Assembly (NCBI GenBank): GCA_964584935.1
Contig: CAZPBN010000003.1
Span: 1-64,000 of the forward strand
DNA length: 64,000 nucleotides
Reading direction: 5' to 3'
Source: CAZPBN01 sp964584935
GTDB taxonomy: Bacteria > Acidobacteriota > Aminicenantia > Aminicenantales > Aminicenantaceae
Below are positions 26,743 to 35,397 of this stretch, in pieces. Numbering within the stretch: position 1 is the first letter of the stretch; each line of letters opens with the position of its first letter. A program made the position numbers and the translations under genes. Below the pieces are notes generated by a model. It ran no database searches and was not told the DNA's origin. It saw nothing but the letters and a program-made list of their open reading frames with translations.

Positions 26743-27987
26743 TTACGAAATGATTTCCCCTTTTGTTTCTTTCCTATCAACTTCCCTGATTTTCACATTG
26801 ACATTTTCTTTTTCTAAAGAATGACAAACAGGTACTGAAACCTGGATGTAATTATCCGTTAACACTTCTTTGGAATCTTTTCTTCTTTTTATAACAACTG
26901 CATTCCGGACTTTTCCCACAAAACGCTGTCTGAAACCCATATTTTTTTTCTTTGACAATTCTCTCAACAAAGATGCTCTTTCGGATTTAATCTTGCTTTT
27001 CACCTGGGTCCAGGAAGCAGCAGCTGTGCCTGAACGAGGGGAATAAGAAAACACATGAAAATAGGACAGGGGGGACATCTCAAGAAATTGATATGTTTTT
27101 CTGAAATCCTTTTCTGATTCCCCCGGAAATCCTGCTATGATATCAGCTCCCAAAGAAGCATCCGGGATTTTATTATGCAAATAATGAATGATCTTTTTAT
27201 AGTCGCTTGTACGGATATTCCTTCCCATCGATTTAATGATCGAATCAGACCCGTGTTGAAGGGACAGATGAAAATGAGGGCATATTTTCCTGCTTTTTGA
27301 AAAAAAATCCAGTATTGAAGAGTCTAAAAATCTGGGATCCAGAGAACTCAGCCTGATCCTTTCCAAATTTTGGATTTGTTCCATATCTGAAAGCAAATCC
27401 AGAAAAGAGCTTTTGGGAATGAAGTCATTACCGTACGAGCAAATATGAATTCCGGTTAGAACAATCTCTTTGAAACCTCTGGATATGAATTGCTTTATCC
27501 TGTCCGTAATGGTCTTTTTTCCATAGCTTATACTGTTCCCTCTGACATTTGGGATCACACAAAAGGAGCATCTGAAATCACAGCCGTCCTGGATTTTCAC
27601 TAGAGCTCTCGAACGGAAATTTGAAAAGGGTATCTTTTTTTTCTTAGAAACAGAAGAAAGTACTCTTGAAGTCAAATTTTTCTTTTCAGAGTTTGAAAAA
27701 ACATGCCACAAGGAAGCAAGTTCATTCACATCCCTGTCTCTTCTTTCAACGTAACATCCTGTTAAAATAATTCGCGCTTCAGGATTCTCCCGTGATACTT
27801 TTCCTATAAACTTTCGGACATCCCTATCTGCACGGCTTGTTAATGTGCAGGAATTAACAACAACCAGATCGCTTTTTGAAAAATCTTTTTCAAGTTTTAA
27901 ACCATGTTTTTGAAATTCCTCAGACCATACAAACGCCTCCGCTTGATTGACCCTGCATCCAAAGGATTTGATTGAAAAATTTCTCAT
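26743..27987 (-). CDS. mtaB: tRNA t6A37 methylthiotransferase MtaB
   Basis: A 414-residue radical-SAM methylthiotransferase that converts t6A to ms2t6A at position 37 of tRNAs. The N-terminal MTTase domain has three Fe-S cysteines, in SFGCRVNQAEA (Cys11), VNSCTLTSRAD (Cys47) and ILTGCYVER (Cys78). The radical-SAM cluster is C136-x3-C140-x2-C143 in DGCDFRCSFCVIPNVRGNS, followed by EIVLTGIHICSYG. FGCRVNQ points to MtaB rather than MiaB or RimO. The C-terminal TRAM-like region looks short. It overlaps purE by 4 bp (ATGA), so it is part of the purine-supply operon; the link is operon packing. Confidence 0.92.
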   Translation of the reverse strand: MRNFSIKSFGCRVNQAEAFVWSEEFQKHGLKLEKDFSKSDLVVVNSCTLTSRADRDVRKFIGKVSRENPEARIILTGCYVERRDRDVNELASLWHVFSNSEKKNLTSRVLSSVSKKKKIPFSNFRSRALVKIQDGCDFRCSFCVIPNVRGNSISYGKKTITDRIKQFISRGFKEIVLTGIHICSYGNDFIPKSSFLDLLSDMEQIQNLERIRLSSLDPRFLDSSILDFFSKSRKICPHFHLSLQHGSDSIIKSMGRNIRTSDYKKIIHYLHNKIPDASLGADIIAGFPGESEKDFRKTYQFLEMSPLSYFHVFSYSPRSGTAAASWTQVKSKIKSERASLLRELSKKKNMGFRQRFVGKVRNAVVIKRRKDSKEVLTDNYIQVSVPVCHSLEKENVNVKIREVDRKETKGEIIS

Positions 27988-28475
27988 GTCTTTTGCTTAA
28001 GTTTCTCTGAACTTTTTTCAATCTCAACAGCCATTTCCTTCCTGTACTTTTTCATTTTTTCTCTCAAACTTTCCTCTTTCACACTCAATATTTCAATCGC
28101 CAGAAGAGCTGCATTCGCAGCCCCAGACTTATCCAATCCCATGGTAGCAACAGGCACTCCTTTGGGCATCTGCACAGTTGATAAAAGCGCATCCAATCCA
28201 TTTAAAGAAGAACTCCCTACCGGCACACCAATAACTGGCAAACAGGTATGAGAAGCAACCACACCTGCTAAATGAGCCGCCTTTCCTGCAACGGCGATAA
28301 AAAGGATTGCTCCCTTCTTTTCCATTTCTTCTATAAGCTTTACTGTCCTCTCCGGAGTCCGGTGAGCCGAAGTTATTCTCAAATCAAAAGACACATCAAA
28401 TTCTTTAAGAAGCACCAATGCTTCTTTAACTATATCATAATCAGATTCACTGCCAATAAAAATTCCTACTTTCAT
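27984..28475 (-). CDS. purE: N5-carboxyaminoimidazole ribonucleotide mutase
   Basis: A 163-residue class I PurE, which isomerises N5-CAIR to CAIR in purine synthesis. Visible motifs: GIFIGSESDYD near residue 4 (phosphate loop), RITSAHRTPER near 35 (catalytic His), FIAVAGKAAHLAGVVASHT and GVPVGSSSLNGLDALLSTVQMP. The SAHRTP and AGKAAHL motifs are diagnostic. It lies between purD and mtaB; a PurK partner is not in the window, so either PurK is elsewhere or the protein works directly with CO2. A ribosome-binding site (GGAGGAGG) precedes the ATG. Confidence 0.95.
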   Translation of the reverse strand: MKVGIFIGSESDYDIVKEALVLLKEFDVSFDLRITSAHRTPERTVKLIEEMEKKGAILFIAVAGKAAHLAGVVASHTCLPVIGVPVGSSSLNGLDALLSTVQMPKGVPVATMGLDKSGAANAALLAIEILSVKEESLREKMKKYRKEMAVEIEKSSEKLKQKT

Positions 28476-28495
28476 TCTTCTTCCTCCTCCTTTTC

Positions 28496-29761
28496 CTAAT
28501 ACACTCCTATATCCTTTCGGTAGTGCATCCCATCAAAATGAACAATTGATATAGAAGTGTATATTTTATCCATAGTCTCGGCTAAAGTTCCTTCTGATGC
28601 ACAAACACCCAGGACTCTGCCTCCGTTTGTGAAGTACTTGTTTTGTTCATACTTTGTTCCCGAGTGAAAAACTGTAATTCCTTCCGAACTAGAAAGTTCT
28701 TCAATTCCTTGGATCTCTTTTCCTTTTTCATATTCAAGAGGATACCCTTTAGAAGTCAATACAACACAAGCCGAAGGCTTTTTACTCCATTTGATTTCTA
28801 TATTCAAAATATCTTCCTCAATAACCGCTAAAAGGACATCAATCAGATCACTGTTCATTCGCAGCATTTGCGGCTGAGTCTCTGGATCGCCAAAACGGCA
28901 GTTATACTCCAGAACTTTGGGCCCTTCATCTGTTAACATCAATCCCACATAAAGAATACCTTTGTACTTTCTTCCTTCCTCTAGCATCCGCAGAACAGTG
29001 GGAAAAACAATTGTATGAACAATCTCAGAAAAAAGATTGCTATCAATGAACGGCGAAGGAGAAATGGCTCCCATTCCCCCAGTGTTAGGCCCTTCATTTC
29101 CATCAAATATCGGTTTATGATCCATTGTAGTGACAAGAGGCGCAATTTTTGTTCCATCTGAAAAAACAATAAAAGACACTTCCTTCCCTTGTAAACATTC
29201 TTCAATAACCACGCGATCACCTGATTCACCAAATTTTTTTTCAATCATAATGTTATTAAGAGCCTCATCTGCTTTCTTTTTATCACTGCAGATGATTACC
29301 CCTTTTCCTGCTGCTAATCCATCTGCCTTGATAACAAGAGGGAAAGAAATATCTCCAGATCTAAGGATTTTTTGTGCTTTTTCCACAGAATCTGCGATAT
29401 CAAAGTATGCGGTGGGAATCCTATGGCGCTCCATAAATTGTTTGGCAAAAACCTTACTTCCCTCTAGTTTGGAAGCTCTCTTGTCAGGGCCAAAAATCTT
29501 CATTCCCTTTTTTTCAAATGCATCGACTATTCCATAGGTTAAAGGCAATTCAGGGCCCACTACGGTTAAATCAATTTTTTTCTTGGTAGCGAAATCAATC
29601 AATTTATCAATATCGGTATCTTTAATGTCTGCATTCTCAGCAATGGAATCGGTTCCTGCATTACCGGGAGCACAAAATAATTTTTTCACCTGAGGGCTCT
29701 GAGATATTTTCCATGCCAGAGCGTGCTCTCTTCCTCCAGACCCAATAATCAAAACATTCAT
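28496..29761 (-). CDS. purD: Phosphoribosylamine-glycine ligase
   Basis: A 421-residue ATP-grasp enzyme that joins glycine to phosphoribosylamine to give GAR, the second step of purine synthesis. Evidence: MNVLIIGSGGREHALAWKI at the N-terminus, FCAPGNAGTDSIAENADI, VVGPELPLTYGIVDAF, the ATP-grasp KADGLAAGKGVI near residue 146, and EYNCRFGDPETQPQMLRM near 285, which carries metal-binding residues. Its length matches the family. Directly upstream is glyA (53 bp gap), which supplies glycine and one-carbon units. Confidence 0.95.
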   Translation of the reverse strand: MNVLIIGSGGREHALAWKISQSPQVKKLFCAPGNAGTDSIAENADIKDTDIDKLIDFATKKKIDLTVVGPELPLTYGIVDAFEKKGMKIFGPDKRASKLEGSKVFAKQFMERHRIPTAYFDIADSVEKAQKILRSGDISFPLVIKADGLAAGKGVIICSDKKKADEALNNIMIEKKFGESGDRVVIEECLQGKEVSFIVFSDGTKIAPLVTTMDHKPIFDGNEGPNTGGMGAISPSPFIDSNLFSEIVHTIVFPTVLRMLEEGRKYKGILYVGLMLTDEGPKVLEYNCRFGDPETQPQMLRMNSDLIDVLLAVIEEDILNIEIKWSKKPSACVVLTSKGYPLEYEKGKEIQGIEELSSSEGITVFHSGTKYEQNKYFTNGGRVLGVCASEGTLAETMDKIYTSISIVHFDGMHYRKDIGVY

Positions 29762-29814
29762 TTCAAATCTCCTAAATTAACATTCTGATAATGAATTTTA
29801 AATCTCTTGATTCA

Positions 29815-31251
29815 CTATATTCTTTTTTGCAGGCGTTCAAGAAATAAATCCGAAAAATTCTCATTAGGAAAAACACTTTTTATTATTCCCGCAGCAAAAG
29901 GCACAGCTTCCTTAGGGCTAAGACAAAATTTCATATCCATAAAGTTTTCCCGGAACTTGCTAACTTCATCCCTTGCCTCCACGTCTTTTTTGATAACGTC
30001 AGTGATATATCCAGAAAGAATGTCAAAATCTTTTTCCATCATTCCGAAACGGGTCATTTCTTGCACTCCCATCCGTATTCCGCTTGATTCAAGAAAAGAA
30101 GCATCATCCGGTAAAGCCTGGTAGTTTGTTATGATATTATTGTTCTCAAGACGTCTTGCAATCTCCTGGCCATCCCCGTAATCTCTCACCCGCATCACCA
30201 CCTGATGAGTCTCGGTAAATCCGTCTCCTTCCTCTCCCTCAACTTTAATGCCCTTATCATTCAAATATCGGGCAAATGCCTTGGCATTTTTCCTAACTTG
30301 CATCTGATATTCTTCTTTAAACTCGTTCATCTCATAAGCAGCCATTAAGAGTGCCAATAAAGTTCCCAGATGGTGATTGCTTGTTGCTCCTGGAAACGCC
30401 CGGCTTTTAATATCAAGCCAGAGTTTGCGCAGTCGGCTTCCTTTTGGGAAATTTCCGGCAATAACTCCTCTTTGCGGACCAAAAAAAGTTTTGTGAGTGC
30501 TCCCTGTTATAAGATCAGCTCCTTCTTCCAGAGGTTTTTGAAAGGCTCCGTATAATCCCAAAACATGGGCCATGTCATACATAATGACAGGAGAGGAATC
30601 ATTATCTTTAAAAAAACTACAAACAAAATCAACAGGTTCCTGATATAAAAACATGCTCTTCCCAAATACGATCAGCTCAGGTTTGAAATTTCCCAGTATC
30701 TCTTCGAGTTTTTTTAAATCAGGTTTATACGGATTGTTTTTTAACACAGGCAAATTAATAACATTCTCCTTTCCGGTATCTGGATCTTCCTCAACGCAAT
30801 TAAAAAGAGCTCCCATTGGTTGAGAACTGAGATGTCCTCCTTTGTTCAAGTCGTTATTCATTACCAACTTCATCTTTCTTGCCACTTCTCCTTCTGACCG
30901 GTTTCGATTGACAAACCGGACCATTGCCTTAAAAACAATCTCATTCGACATCTGTCCGCTGATAGGTCTTAATTCAACATTTGAACAATTAAAAAAACGT
31001 TTGAGTTCCTCCATCACCTCTTGCTCAACTTCTTTGATGAAATCTGTTCCTTGATAAAAATAAATCTCTTTTCCTTTCATCGTCCGGTGTTCCGCATATC
31101 TCCCTGAAGGATCTGAAATCTCGCACATCTTCACAAGCAGAGAAGGAGTCGTCTCTGAAGGTATTAAATTTATCGATTGTCTTTGTCTCCATTTGTTATT
31201 TTTTTCAATTTTTTCATATAGAGAATGGATTTTTTCATTAAACATCGTCAT
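29815..31251 (-). CDS. glyA: Serine hydroxymethyltransferase, long divergent type
   Basis: A 478-residue fold-type I PLP enzyme. SHMT landmarks: INLIPSETTPS near residue 28 (canonical NLIASEN region), SGRYAEHRTMKGKEIYF, GQMSNEIVFKA, MYDMAHVLGLYGAF and the PLP lysine in ITGSTHKTFFGPQRGVI (Lys near 250). It is about 60 residues longer than the usual 415-residue bacterial GlyA and diverges in the folate-binding segments, so it belongs to a separate SHMT-like branch. The expected reaction is serine plus THF to glycine plus methylene-THF, feeding PurD and formyl-THF steps; the neighbours rpiB, purD and purE support this. It starts 1 bp after the rpiB stop. A different aldol-type activity is possible. 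Confidence 0.85.
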   Translation of the reverse strand: MTMFNEKIHSLYEKIEKNNKWRQRQSINLIPSETTPSLLVKMCEISDPSGRYAEHRTMKGKEIYFYQGTDFIKEVEQEVMEELKRFFNCSNVELRPISGQMSNEIVFKAMVRFVNRNRSEGEVARKMKLVMNNDLNKGGHLSSQPMGALFNCVEEDPDTGKENVINLPVLKNNPYKPDLKKLEEILGNFKPELIVFGKSMFLYQEPVDFVCSFFKDNDSSPVIMYDMAHVLGLYGAFQKPLEEGADLITGSTHKTFFGPQRGVIAGNFPKGSRLRKLWLDIKSRAFPGATSNHHLGTLLALLMAAYEMNEFKEEYQMQVRKNAKAFARYLNDKGIKVEGEEGDGFTETHQVVMRVRDYGDGQEIARRLENNNIITNYQALPDDASFLESSGIRMGVQEMTRFGMMEKDFDILSGYITDVIKKDVEARDEVSKFRENFMDMKFCLSPKEAVPFAAGIIKSVFPNENFSDLFLERLQKRI

Positions 31252-31252
31252 T

Positions 31253-31717
31253 TTACTGATCCTTTTCCCCCTTTTTTAACTCTTCTCCATATTTATAAAT
31301 ACTATCCACTCTTTTTTTGTGACGGCCTCCTTCAAAATCCGTCTCAAGCCATGTTTTTGTGATAATGATAGCTTCGTCGAGTGGAAGAAGTCTCCCCCCC
31401 AATGTTAAACAGTTGGAATCATTATGACTCCTGCTTAGTTCTGCCGTGTATTCATCCCAACAGGGGGTGGCTCTCACCCCTTTAAATTTATTGGCAACTA
31501 TAGCCATTCCTAATCCTGTCCCGCATATAAGAATAGCTCGGTCATAATCACCGGCTAAAACATTTTCAACGGCTTTCACAGCAAAGTCCACATAATTGAC
31601 GCTTTCTAAAGAATAGCAACCGAAATCTTTGTTTTCTACCCCGGTTTTGGCAAGATAAGTGAGAATGCCTTTTTTAAGATTAAAACCAGCATGATCCGAA
31701 GCTATAGCAATTTTCAT
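31253..31717 (-). CDS. rpiB: Ribose-5-phosphate isomerase B
   Basis: A 154-residue RpiB that interconverts ribose 5-phosphate and ribulose 5-phosphate. Evidence: MKIAIASDHAGFNLK at the N-terminus (phosphate-binding DHAG), DFAVKAVENV, AILICGTGLGMAIVANK near residue 63 (catalytic Cys) and the RATPCWDEYTAELSRSHNDSNCL segment. LacA/RpiB galactose isomerases are similar but lack such context. As the first gene of rpiB-glyA-purD-purE it supplies ribose for PRPP, which fits a purine-supply operon. A ribosome-binding site AGGAGG precedes the ATG. Confidence 0.94.
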   Translation of the reverse strand: MKIAIASDHAGFNLKKGILTYLAKTGVENKDFGCYSLESVNYVDFAVKAVENVLAGDYDRAILICGTGLGMAIVANKFKGVRATPCWDEYTAELSRSHNDSNCLTLGGRLLPLDEAIIITKTWLETDFEGGRHKKRVDSIYKYGEELKKGEKDQ

Positions 31718-32035
31718 TATCTCCTCCTTTCTTGAAAAAAATACTTTTCAGTTCCAACTTATTATAACTTAAAACCATACAAAATTGCTAAACTCTTTTA
31801 TCATCAAATTGCAAACTTTTGCGCTATAGGCAAAAGCGGACAATCCTCTAAAATATGACAATCAATAAGCAACACAGCAATCATATAATTGAATTGTTTT
31901 ATGGTGAAATGTCTGTAAGAATTCTTCTCTCTAAGAATCTCTTTCTAATCATAAACAGAGAAAATGAAATAGTAGAATCTATGAAAAACAAAGGTAATGG
32001 TATAGTTTGGCAATCATTTTGATAAGGCTGGATTA
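31718..32035. other. Intergenic region of about 320 bp
   Basis: I see no gene. The region must hold the promoter of the rpiB operon at its left (a TATAAT lies near 31760 on the minus strand without a good -35) and the 3' end of the ctpA-like gene at its right. A small 7-bp stem CTTTTGC/GCAAAAG occurs near 31815-31835. Confidence 0.5.
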
Positions 32036-33607
32036 TTATTGCTGCTTTTCTTCGACAAGTCGTTTCGCTTCAGGGAAAACTTCAAATGCTTTCAATACGA
32101 CCGGGTCATTTTTGCGAAAAATTTTTATCCCTTCTTCAATTCCCCAAAGAGAAGAAAAAATTTCTCTTTCAAGCTCCCTTTTTATCTCTTTTTTAGCGTC
32201 TTTAAATTTATCTTCGTCAAATTCAATATTTTCTGAAATTAGAAAACTATGGAAATCATCTATGACTTTATCATCTACCACAAAATTTTCTTCCATTAAT
32301 ATCTTTCCTTGTGTATCTTCTGATTCTGTGGAGTTTTTTCCAGCAAATATATATTTCTTAGACAAAGGTGTTTTGTGATCAGCAAATCTCCTTGAATAAG
32401 AAAAAAACAATCCTTTCAGCAACAATTTAGCTGTGATATTTTTATACTGGAATTCCACTTCATAATCAGGAGAAATCCCTCCCTGTCCCAATACTTTTCT
32501 TCCTTCTGAAGTATAACGCACATTCCTTTGAGTTTGAGGAACAGCTTGGCCTAAAATATAATCATCAATGGAAGAATATTTCTGAATCATTCTCCCGCTT
32601 GGAGTGTAATACTTTGCAATGGTAAGGGCTACAGCCGTATTGGAAGACAAAGGAAAAACTGTCTGTACCAAACCTTTTCCCCATGAATTCTGCCCAATAA
32701 TAACACCTCTGTCATTGTCTTTTATGGCTCCTGCAACAATTTCAGGAGCGCTCGCAGTTCCTTGATTGATGAGAATCACAAGTGGAATCTCTTCATATTG
32801 ATTATTTCGCAAAGCATGAAATTCCTTATTATAATAGTTTTTCCTTCCTTTTATAGAAACCATAAGATCACCTTTAGGCAAAAACTCATCAGTGATTTCC
32901 ATGGATTGAAAAAAAGTTCCTCCTGTATTAGATCTCATATCGAGAATCAATCTCGTCATACCTTGTTTCACAAGAGATTTCATTTTTTCTTCGAACTCAT
33001 CCGTTGTCGTTTTTGCGAAATTCCGGATTAAAATGTAACCTGTTTCATCTCCAATCATAAAAGCATAGGGAACACTGTAAAGAGGAATTTCGTCTCTCAC
33101 AACCGTCAATTCCAGAGGTTCTCTCAATCCCTCTCGAACAATTGTGATATTGACAGGTTTTCCCTTGGGGCCTCTTAGTTTTTCGACCGCTTCAAGGCTT
33201 GATATGGGTTTTGTGCTTTCACCATTAATATGGGATATGATATCTCCTGCCTGAATCCCGAGCCTGTAAGCAGGTGTTCCCTCCAACGGGGATATAACCA
33301 CCAATCTATCCTCTTGCTTCTGAATTAAAATTCCTAAACCATAGTACTTTGCCTTATAATCTTCCTTCAGACGCAAAAAGCTTTTGGGGTCCAGAAAATA
33401 AGAATGGGGATCCAGGGTGCGGAGCATTCCTCTAATCGATGAATATATAGCTTGATCTTTATCGATATCTTTAAAGTAATTCTCTTCTATAACTGAATAA
33501 ATGGTTGAGACTTTGTTTATAGAGGAATCCCATACATCTTCATTGTGAGCAGAAATAAACAGAAATGAAACGATCACAATGAAAAATATAAAATGCTTGA
33601 TTTTCAT
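32036..33607 (-). CDS. ctpA: C-terminal processing peptidase, S41 family (CtpA/Prc)
   Basis: A 523-residue exported serine protease. The N-terminal signal (about 1-20) ends near ISAHNEDVW. It is followed by an NTF2-like helical region, a PDZ domain (about 90-170, with GLGILIQKQEDRLVVISPLEG and GIQAGDIISHING) and the S41 catalytic domain. The catalytic Ser is in GTASAPEIVAGAIKDN near residue 284 and the Lys in SWGKGLVQ near 310, with YILIRNFAKTTTDEF upstream. The C-terminal about 150 residues are a charged extension. Such proteases trim or degrade periplasmic and envelope proteins, often peptidoglycan hydrolases. It is a stand-alone gene divergent from tatA-tatC. Confidence 0.92.
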   Translation of the reverse strand: MKIKHFIFFIVIVSFLFISAHNEDVWDSSINKVSTIYSVIEENYFKDIDKDQAIYSSIRGMLRTLDPHSYFLDPKSFLRLKEDYKAKYYGLGILIQKQEDRLVVISPLEGTPAYRLGIQAGDIISHINGESTKPISSLEAVEKLRGPKGKPVNITIVREGLREPLELTVVRDEIPLYSVPYAFMIGDETGYILIRNFAKTTTDEFEEKMKSLVKQGMTRLILDMRSNTGGTFFQSMEITDEFLPKGDLMVSIKGRKNYYNKEFHALRNNQYEEIPLVILINQGTASAPEIVAGAIKDNDRGVIIGQNSWGKGLVQTVFPLSSNTAVALTIAKYYTPSGRMIQKYSSIDDYILGQAVPQTQRNVRYTSEGRKVLGQGGISPDYEVEFQYKNITAKLLLKGLFFSYSRRFADHKTPLSKKYIFAGKNSTESEDTQGKILMEENFVVDDKVIDDFHSFLISENIEFDEDKFKDAKKEIKRELEREIFSSLWGIEEGIKIFRKNDPVVLKAFEVFPEAKRLVEEKQQ

Positions 33608-33680
33608 AATATACTCTTACTTTAAAGATATTAACAAAGATTAATAATAAAGTAAATAACGCGCCAGATGCGCGGCGGTA

Positions 33681-33736
33681 CCCCTTAACCTGATCCATTC
33701 ACTATTATTATCCTATAAAGAAAAAAATGGGGAACT
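33681..33736. repeat. Dispersed repeat copy 1 (about 55 bp)
   Basis: This intergenic stretch shares about 85% identity by eye with 44161-44215, including the exact blocks TTAACCTGAT and ATTATCCTATAAA and a shared GGGAACT end. It lies between ctpA and tatA. Origin unknown; it could be part of a small non-autonomous element. Confidence 0.6.
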
Positions 33737-33752
33737 TCATTCCAATTCTCTA

Positions 33753-33781
33753 TTGACTTATACCTGTTTTACAGCTATATT
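33753..33781 (+). promoter_or_regulatory. Sigma-70-type promoter of tatA-tatC
   Basis: TTGACT (33753-33758) and TATATT (33776-33781) are 17 bp apart. The predicted start near 33788 gives a leader of about 29 nt before the tatA ATG at 33817. It probably drives tatA, tatC, the kinase and the dCMP deaminase, which follow with overlaps or very short gaps. Confidence 0.6.
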
Positions 33782-33816
33782 TCTTTTGTTATCTAAGTGT
33801 TTCATAGAAAATACAA

Positions 33817-34062
33817 ATGATTGGAAGTATTGGATTTCCTGAATTAATAATTATTCTCACTATTGCTCTAATAATTTTTGGGCCAAAAAAACTTCCTCAA
33901 ATCGGAAAATCAATAGGAAAAACACTCAGAGAATTCCGCAAAACATCTGATGATATCAGGGAAAAAATTGAAGATGAAATTCAAGCGGATGAACTCAATG
34001 ATATAAAAAACGATATCTCAAAGGAAGTTGAAGAATATGGGGAAGGGAAGAAAAAGTCCTAA
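33817..34062 (+). CDS. tatA: Sec-independent translocase subunit TatA
   Basis: An 81-residue protein with a short N-terminal membrane helix (about 5-22, MIGSIGFPELIIILTIALII), the hinge FGPKKLPQIGKSIGKTLREF forming the amphipathic helix, and an acidic C-terminal tail. FGPKKLP after the helix is the TatA/B family signature. TatA oligomers form the passage for folded, twin-arginine-signal proteins. It overlaps tatC by about 26 bp. No tatB-like gene is adjacent, as in minimal TatAC systems, where one TatA serves both roles. Confidence 0.93.
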   Translation: MIGSIGFPELIIILTIALIIFGPKKLPQIGKSIGKTLREFRKTSDDIREKIEDEIQADELNDIKNDISKEVEEYGEGKKKS

Positions 34063-34819
34063 CGAACTCACCTTCCTCGAACATCTTGAAGACTTAAGAA
34101 AAAGATTATTCCTTGCCATCATTTCCATAATCATTGCAGCCATACCTTCCTGGTTTTTCAGTAAGGAAATATATAAAATTTTATCCCGACCTGTAACCAA
34201 ATATCTGCCCGAAGGAACAAAATTAGCTTACACCCATCTAACGGCTCCGTTCATTCTTTATATTAAAGTGGCATTCCTTACAGCCATTTTTATTGCCGCC
34301 CCCTATATTTTTCTCCAGCTATGGTATTTTGTGGCTCCAGGGCTTTATAAGAAAGAAAAGAAATATTTATTCCCGTTTATCTTCTTTACTTCCATTTTTT
34401 TTATAGGGGGAGCTCTATTTGGTTATTTTGTCGCTTTCCCCTTTGCATGTAATTTTTTTATTCAAATGGGGCAAGAATTCACCCCGGTTTTGACTGTGGA
34501 TCAATTTTTCAGCCTCGCCATCAAGCTTCTCCTCGGAATCGCCATTGTATTTGAGCTGCCGACTCTTGTTTTTTTTCTGTCGAGAATGGGAATAGTCACC
34601 CACAAGTGGATGATTAAAAATTTCAAATATGCCATTCTTATAGTCTTTATAATAGCTGCTATCATTACTCCCAGCCCAGACGTCATCAACCAGTCCATTA
34701 TTGCAGGGCCGATGCTTGCCCTGTATGGCTTAAGCATTTTTATTTCTTTTTTATTTGGCAAAAAAAAGAACAAATCAATTAAGAAAAAAAATAATAAAAA
34801 ACAATCTCCAGCAGGATAG
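34037..34819 (+). CDS. tatC: Sec-independent translocase subunit TatC
   Basis: A protein of about 260 residues, the receptor for twin-arginine signal peptides. Its cytoplasmic N-terminus has FLEHLEDLRKRL, the strongly conserved TatC motif, followed by six membrane helices and APFILYIKVAFLTAIFIAAPYIFLQ-type family sequence, here visible as KVAFLTAIFIAAPYIFLQLW, with FELPTLVFFL and ITPSPDVINQ in the last helices. The Lys-rich tail is cytoplasmic. The open frame begins with a TTG at 34028, but ATG 34037 with AAGGAAG upstream is the better start. It overlaps tatA and is followed 14 bp later by the kinase gene. Confidence 0.94.
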   Translation: MGKGRKSPNELTFLEHLEDLRKRLFLAIISIIIAAIPSWFFSKEIYKILSRPVTKYLPEGTKLAYTHLTAPFILYIKVAFLTAIFIAAPYIFLQLWYFVAPGLYKKEKKYLFPFIFFTSIFFIGGALFGYFVAFPFACNFFIQMGQEFTPVLTVDQFFSLAIKLLLGIAIVFELPTLVFFLSRMGIVTHKWMIKNFKYAILIVFIIAAIITPSPDVINQSIIAGPMLALYGLSIFISFLFGKKKNKSIKKKNNKKQSPAG

Positions 34820-34833
34820 TACAAACGTTCAAA

Positions 34834-35397
34834 ATGAAAAAAAACGTAAAACTCATTGGACTGACAGGTACTAATGGAGCAGGAAAAGGAGAAGTGGCGG
34901 CTTTTTTAAAAAAAATGGGATATACTTACTATTCACTTTCTGACCTGATTCGAGAAGAATTGAGACAAAAAAACATAGAGATAACCCGGGATAATTTGAT
35001 AAAAATGGGAAACAAAATGAGAGAAAATTTTGGTTCTGACATTCTAGCCAGGAAGGTCATAAAAAAAATAAATGGAAAAGCAATCATTGACAGTATAAGG
35101 AATCCCTCAGAAGTGAAATTTCTTAAAGCACAAGAAAATTTCATGCTCATCTCTGTAGACGCTCCTGTTGAATTGCGGTATAAAAGAACTATGAAAAGAG
35201 GAAGAAATGAGTCAGCCTTAAGTCTTAAGGAATTCATAAAAAAAGAAAAAGAGGAAAACACAAACAATCACAACAAACAACAGCTTCAAGAATGCATGAA
35301 AATGGCTAATTTATCAATTTATAACAAGAATTCCATAGAGGCTCTGCAAAAAAAACTGGAGGATTTTTTTGGCAAAGAAAAGAATTTCCAAGGATGA
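34834..35397 (+). CDS. P-loop nucleotide kinase-like protein (dephospho-CoA kinase/UPF0200 type)
   Basis: A 187-residue P-loop NTPase. Walker A is GTNGAGKG (12-19), with the AK-like Gly instead of Ser/Thr at its end. It is followed by YYSLSDLIREELRQKNIEIT, AIIDSIRNPSEVKFLKA (a base-sensing, Walker-B-like region) and ISVDAPVELRYKRTMKRGR, a lid-like Arg-rich segment. This is the family of archaeal UPF0200 and dephospho-CoA-kinase-like proteins; it is also the kinase-like domain found N-terminal to dCMP deaminases in yeast Dcd1 and in bacterial AvcD/DcdV. Here the dCMP deaminase gene overlaps its end by 29 bp, so the two products are made together. A (d)NMP-binding or kinase role regulating the deaminase is inferred; activity is unproven. 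Confidence 0.75.
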   Translation: MKKNVKLIGLTGTNGAGKGEVAAFLKKMGYTYYSLSDLIREELRQKNIEITRDNLIKMGNKMRENFGSDILARKVIKKINGKAIIDSIRNPSEVKFLKAQENFMLISVDAPVELRYKRTMKRGRNESALSLKEFIKKEKEENTNNHNKQQLQECMKMANLSIYNKNSIEALQKKLEDFFGKEKNFQG

